Assembly (NCBI GenBank): GCA_905250075.1
Contig: CAJNOP010000209.1
Span: 157,452-221,451 of the forward strand
Source of the DNA: Rotaria sp. Silwood1
Lineage: Eukaryota > Rotifera > Eurotatoria > Philodinida > Philodinidae
Direction: 5' to 3'
DNA length: 64,000 nt
The translations under genes were made by a program, and so were the position numbers. Below the pieces are notes generated by a model that was not told the origin of the DNA, did not search any database, and was given only the letters and a program-made list of their open reading frames with translations. Below, in pieces: positions 58,265-64,000 of the stretch; within the stretch, counting starts at the first letter, position 1; every line of letters starts with the position of its first letter.

Positions 58265-60794
58265 TTTTTTTGCTCCAACAGCAAAAGACAAATAGGAGCA
58301 GATGGTAGGGTCAAATAGCAGTTATGTACTCTCCTCTATTCATACCATAACCACATCAATATTATTTGTTATGAAAACAAAATTAAACATTTTTGTCTAC
58401 ATATGTCAGAGGGGCCTATAGTTTTGTTACTTTCTGTATCTTCTACGATTTCTAAACTTGCTGAAGAAGTTTTGACAATGATCAGAAGACCTTCGATCGT
58501 GTGAGTTCTGTTTTTGCAACTTATAATTGAAATTTGTTTCGGATAGCGAACACAATGAAAATGAAGTATTTTTCAAAATGAATACAATAATTTTGACGAT
58601 ATTATTCGGATAGGTTTTGTTCTTGATACATGATCAGTGCTCATCTTTACAGAAAAAGATTCTTTTTGATTGATTTCAAGATGATAAGGCTAATTGTCAA
58701 TTGTTTAACAATCAAGTTGCGTTATTGGTCCTTGATGTTTAAGTGAATACAAATGAGACTAAAAAAAGCTGATTTTTTACTCCCTATAATTCTATATTGA
58801 AATAAAAGAGCAACCTGAAACTTTCGATTCCACAGATGAATTTTACAAGGAAATAAAGCTATGTGTACCAGTTATAGATCTATATTCGTATTTTTCTCAT
58901 CCTATGTTATTTCTTTATGTAGAGAACTACCTTAGTACAGCATTCAATGGACTAGTAATCATGTTCAATAATTTTTTCTTAGCAATGGACTTGATAATAC
59001 TATGTTTCTTCTATGTTCACAACTTGATGGCCATCAATTTTTACAGCTCTATGAAATCTGTATGATTAATCGTGAATCAATTTATCAAGCATTGAAAAGT
59101 GAACCAATCAATGTATATAATGAAACATTATACCAATTAGTGATTATGTTACCTTTCTACATGAGATTATAGGTTATGTTCCATTACGACATACTATTCT
59201 TCAACCTAAGACATCATCTTTACCTTTTTCTACTGTTTGCAAACTTATGTAATTGGATTGACATCTATATCTATAAGAATAAACAATAAATATGATAAAA
59301 GATTTATTTCGATAGCCATCGATGAATTTTTATGGCAAATATTGATCACTCTTATAGAGTGCAATATTCGACGAGTATACACAGAAGCAGCAGGATCGTT
59401 TCATAGATTTTACTATTAAATTCAACAGAACTTTATGTGCAAAATACAAAACAAAATTAACAGTAAATATTTGTTACAAAATTAATAAAATAATTCGATT
59501 TTACAGCATAACAGAAATAAAAATGATTTTTATATTCTGAAAATAAAAATAATATTTGTTATTAATAATGACAGTTGTAATGAAATTAATAAATCAAGTA
59601 TATATTTTATATTTATCATATTCAATGATAACATCATATTTCAAATATTGCATAATTTTTACTTTTCGGATGATCAGATTCCTTTGTCATTATAATTTTT
59701 TCATCACAAAAATAATATTTAAATTAATGAATTCGTTTCTTATCCAGGAAATTTTTGATACTCAATAGTCCTGATTTGATTTTGACCTTTTCATAAAAAT
59801 AAAAGTTTTGTTGTTTTGTTGTTATTTTAATAAATTCATTTCTAATAAGATCGTGACTAATTTTTATCATGTAGAAAAATATATGTCTATTTCGATTTTG
59901 CTTTGAAATTAATATTCATAAAGAAAATCAAAAACAAGTCTACAAATTATTTTCATCAATGCAACAGTCAAATGCTTCTATGAGATAAAAGCTTTGATGA
60001 GTATTTATACAACCTTTTTATACGAAATAAAACTTTTTTCTATTTCATACTCAGAAAAAATCAATTTAACTTATCAATCTGTATCCATAAAAAAATATGT
60101 GTGTATGTTATTTCATACTTTTCAATTGATAACATAAATTAGAAAAAAAAAAAACAAATCGAATAGTATGATATTTTTTTTTTCCATTTAATCATTCAAT
60201 TAAACATACAATAGCGATAGACAACTTAATGATTCATTTAATTTCTCTGTGTTTAAGTTAACAAGATATATATATTTTTATCAATTCTATGCTTGTACTT
60301 TTTCTTATTTATCGAATCTTTAAATTGTCATCAGATATAATGAGGGTGACTGAAAAAAAGACAAGAAATATCATTAGTACATCATCGTTGAAATATAATT
60401 TGTTTTGCATTAATATGAATCTTCTTGTATTATTTTTTCGTTAACAAAAAAGCATTCATGCAAAAAGAAAAGGTATACTTTGGGTATAGGTAAAATCTTG
60501 AGGCATATTCATATATTAACCATTATTAAAATGAGTTATTTGACTAGTGTTGTTCAAAAGGCAGACGTGTCCGAATTTTGTGAGATCGGAATTCGCAAGC
60601 AATTCTGAACTTAAACATTCATCGATAACGATCAGTCATCAACTACAGTTAAACGGAGCTAAAAGAACTCATAGAAGTCGCGATACTATCGGAACTCTTG
60701 ACACTAGGAATTCTAAGAACTTCTGAAACGTGTGGTCCGAGCTTATTGATGATTTCTGAGAAGATCTTCACTTTTCTATCCGATATATCAACAA

Positions 60795-60830
60795 CCACAC
60801 ACTCACCCATACTCTCCTCCCACATACACT
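60795..60830 (-). repeat. Solitary telomere-like C-arm
   Basis: accacacactcacccatact then ctcctcccacatacac. No G-rich partner within 150 bp upstream. Confidence 0.5.
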
Positions 60831-63466
60831 TTCTTTAGTTTCTTGAATTTTGACAGTTCTTGAGTTCTGAGAGTTTCTTGGATTGTTCCGCTTAATGATC
60901 CACTAATACTCATGAAATCCGGCTACTCCTATTACATTCAAATCTTCGATGATTATTTTGTCGATCAATTACGATAGATGTTTACAAGAGAAGGTAAGCG
61001 ACAATTAATATAGGAAAACGAAAGAAGTTACATTAGTTCTTTTCTAAGATTTTTATTGAATATCTAATATTAGAAAAAAAACTTTTAATGAAAGCAATAT
61101 TTGAAAAGAGTTAGATATTATTTTGAAAATAGTATTCAGTTAACTATGTAGCTTGAAAAAAAAACGTGCGTACTTATTTGAAACTTTGAGAGACTCGCGT
61201 TAACTTGCAAAATATTTTTCCTGTCAGTAAATCTCATGCACGAACATGCATAGCCATGTGAAGTATCGACAAGTATTGGGTAGCTATAAATGTGAACAGT
61301 AACATATCCATAAGTCTGCTCTTTTCAACCACATACATGCAATTACAATTTGTTAGACAAAACATTCTTGATCATTCATGAATTTTATCCTTACAAATAT
61401 TCGCAAATAAGATTCCAGGGTGTTCATACGAGGTTTATGACTTATATGTAAATGCCGATGTATTATTTGTGTATACCTATAGGATGATCAGAATTTCGTT
61501 AGATGCTGCATGTCAATATGAAAAATTCGTATTGATGAAAACTATTACGACAGAAATTCTATATCAATGTGCAGCTTTCAGCTATTTTGCAGTGCACATG
61601 CTTGTCCATGCAAAAGTTAAGTGTTTTTTTTTCGTATATTTGTTTATTTTTTGCTAAAATGAGAACAATCTTCTATATAATCAAACTATGTAAACCGAAG
61701 TCTTATTTTCTTTTTTCAAAGTCATTACAGTCATTAGGAGTCTTGTACACATTTACCTAATAGTTATTGGACAATTATAATATGCTTCAGGTCTCATTGC
61801 ACTTCTAAGGTCAGTAGATAATCGAACAGTAAAAAAGTTCATGTTGTAAAACAGGGTATGTATGTTCTTGCATGTGATAATAAAATGTATATATGTATAG
61901 ATTTTTACTGCCTATGATCGACAATATAGCATCTACTGCGACGCGTTCACATGCTTGTCATGTAAAAATGTATTGCACATGTATACGTAGCATTTTGCCT
62001 ACAGTTATAGACATTCTTCACGTTAAATATCAGAATAACATTTTATGATCAAATCGACACCATCTATTTGTTTTTAGTCTTTAGTCGCATGTCCCATTTT
62101 CTTATAGAAAGCCACTTAAAAACACAAATTTTCTTGAGCTGAGTTTTTTTTCAAGTTTTGAAATAATTAAAACGAAGACAAGAACGAATATTAGTCAGCA
62201 TTCTCTTTAAAAAAATTGATTTTTACATATTTTTAATAGATTTGTTTTAATAAGACATTTCACAATCGATGATTTACACTTTGATTATCATCTCAATTAG
62301 CTGTCTGAGTCACATCGACGAAAAAAAGAAATCTTATTTCAATGAAAAATAAATATCTTTTAGGGTATATTATACTTCTAATCTGAAATTCAGATATTCA
62401 GAAATTAAACTATGCGCGGAAACGCATAGATAAGTTATCTCTCTTAGTAAATAATTGAATGTCCAAAATAATGAAAAGATCTTCAATAATCTAATTCCCA
62501 CTTTTAGGCTTAACTCTACAGTGTTTTTATATGGTTTCTAGTTTTCTTATATTTTCAATTTTATTTCAAATATCGTGATTTGATGTTAAGGAAAAATTAT
62601 TGTAGATCTTTATTAAGTCATGTAAATAATTCATAGAATTGAAGTAAGTTATTCAGAAAAATTTTGAAAGAAACAAGAAAAAATAAACAAATATATTTTT
62701 CGATTAGAACCTATTTTTTTCTTCCGTACTTTATAGAAAAACTTATATGAAAATGAACATAACACCTTATCAATGCTCCTAAGATGAAAAATGTTTACAA
62801 TTGAAAAGAATATTGATTAAATAAATAAATATGAAATCTTATTATAGTATGATAGTGAATGATGTCTCAATTGAAATAAAATCAGAGATGAACTGATTAA
62901 TATATTTCATTCATTTATGGTTTCATGAAAAAACTATTATGTAATGAAAACCGAAAAAAAAAATCGTCGTTTTTCTTGCTTTGGCGGTAACTTGCAGTTT
63001 ACTGCTAAAATTGATCTGGTTTTGAGATCAGAAGCAATATTTATCAATTAAATTTTTTTAATATGTTAAAAGTTCTTAATTAAATAAAGTCATATTTCAA
63101 TGAATACTTTCGGTTAAATAATTAATTTAGAAGAAAAACTTGTATAATATGAATGTTTCATTATAATATATCTTCACATTGTTGTTTTATTTTGTAGAAT
63201 GTGAATCTTTATGTCACCTTGAAAAACTAATCTGAATAAGATATTTGAGTAAAATTTTGTTAACATCTATTATTTCAAATAAAAATTAATCAAAACAAAA
63301 TGATTTGTTGTTTTAGAAATTATTTTTTATCAGAAAGTTGTAACTAATTCACATAGAAAATATTTAATCAATCATTTATAAACGTAAATTAAATTAAATT
63401 ATTCGAATTACAAATGAATAATGTCTGTGAGAACAATGTGATAAACTATGTTCTTTTCTATTACAG

Positions 63467-64000
63467 ATGGGAAAATCTAACGTTAACAACTCTGTTATTT
63501 CAGTCGAAAACTCAATTGATGCACAAAATTCTCATGTTAACAATCAGCAAGTTGAGAATTCAATAATAAATCAATATAATCAAAAAGAAATTGTTCCCAT
63601 CAATAATCAAGCCAAATCTTTTTCCATGACTTCAACAACTTTGTATATCTACTTTTCTTCTTTTTTTTTTTTATTCATCATAATATAAATAATAATATTT
63701 TCATTAGGAAGACATCGTATTGGTCAAAACCTCGAACTTCAACAATTATATGTGAATTTACTGTATTCATAATTGTAATAATGATAGCTGGTATACTAAT
63801 AGTTTGTTTTACTTCATCAAAACAAACAAGTATGTTCTTTTTTTTTCTTTTTAATAGAAAAGTAATTTTTATGTAAGGATAATAAAATCAGACGAAAAAA
63901 TTTTTTTAAATATTTTCTAAACAATTGATCACTTTTTAGAGTTGTTCTTTTACTAGGGGAGCATTCTTGAAGACTCTTTGATATATATATATTGTTCTTG
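63467..64000 (+). CDS. Single-pass membrane protein, 5' part, runs off the window
   Basis: Exon 1 (63,467-63,642) and exon 2 (63,708-63,829) join across a 65-bp intron (GTATAT...CATTAG), and a further GTATGT donor ends exon 2. The resulting 99 residues have an Asn/Gln/Ser-rich cytoplasmic-like N-terminus (VNNSVISVENSIDAQNSHVN and so on), then TLKTSYWSKPRTSTIICEF, then one transmembrane helix (TVFIIVIMIAGILIVCF), then SSKQT. This is the layout of a type II membrane protein whose outer domain would lie in later exons, beyond or near the right edge. Exon 3 could not be placed with confidence. No family recognised. The unspliced 73-codon frame is an artefact of reading through the intron. Confidence 0.55.

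Larger units (their letters stand above)
57923..63466. other. Gene-poor AT-rich stretch
   Basis: Contains a direct run of TCATGAAGTC-like units (58,003-58,110) and a hairpin at 58.2 kb. Protein-like but broken frames lie near 58,430-59,230 on the plus strand (for example STDEFYKEIKLCVPVIDLYS and LLCSQLDGHQFLQLYEICMI), which may belong to a decayed gene or transposon and are not recognised. A C-rich telomere-like stretch lies at 60,795-60,830. From 59.4 to 63.4 kb the DNA is very AT-rich with no supported gene. Confidence 0.4.

Noticed and set aside
1..64000. CRISPR arrays, operons, ribosome-binding sites and bacterial promoters
   Set aside because: The spliced introns, polyadenylation signals and telomere-like repeats mark this as eukaryotic nuclear DNA. 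No array of regular repeats and spacers is present.

Overview
The window looks like nuclear DNA of a bdelloid rotifer (Adineta/Rotaria type). It is AT-rich, with isolated genes on both strands, no operons, and short GT-AG introns (54, 59, 59, 65, 73 and 100 bp). The most informative clue is a set of dispersed stretches built from degenerate TGTGGG/GTGTGG repeats, the hexamer reported for bdelloid telomeres. Species assignment is inference.

Layout. 0.7-1.9 kb: a PI-PLC-like gene (minus). 4.2-4.8 kb: a decayed hAT transposase. 6.7-7.5 kb: a seven-helix RTA1-like membrane protein (minus). 12.9-13.9 kb: a broken rhodopsin-type GPCR. 14.8-15.8 kb: a truncated copy of a segment whose fuller copy lies at 24.8-25.9 kb. 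18.35-20.27 kb: a three-exon DUF4139 protein (plus). 25.7-27.1 kb: a two-exon secreted protein with a DUF4139-like layout (minus). 31.5-33.9 kb: a three-exon cytochrome P450 (minus) whose large intron carries an inverted-repeat element. 38.8-43.8 kb: a decayed DUF3638/DUF3645 gene (minus), split by a 1,871-bp non-autonomous hAT element with an 8-bp target duplication. 46.8-47.8 kb: an intact GPCR (minus). 50.9-52.0 kb: a broken GPCR of the same family. 53.0 and 54.8 kb: two small fold-back elements. 55.5-56.3 kb: a cytochrome b561 (plus). 56.7-57.9 kb: a decayed tnp2/CACTA-like transposase. 63.5 kb to the edge: the first exons of a single-pass membrane protein.

The genes do not form a pathway. 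The region reads as gene-poor accessory DNA: membrane, redox and receptor genes (some possibly acquired horizontally), pseudogenes and small DNA transposons.

The strongest unexplained pattern is about 18 compact structures in which a G-rich telomere-like arm is followed, after a short spacer, by a C-rich arm. The order is always G first, C second. Two truncated gene copies (breakpoints near 15,812 and 43,755) stop exactly where such sequence begins. This suggests a link between telomere-like repeats, break healing and sequence dispersal.
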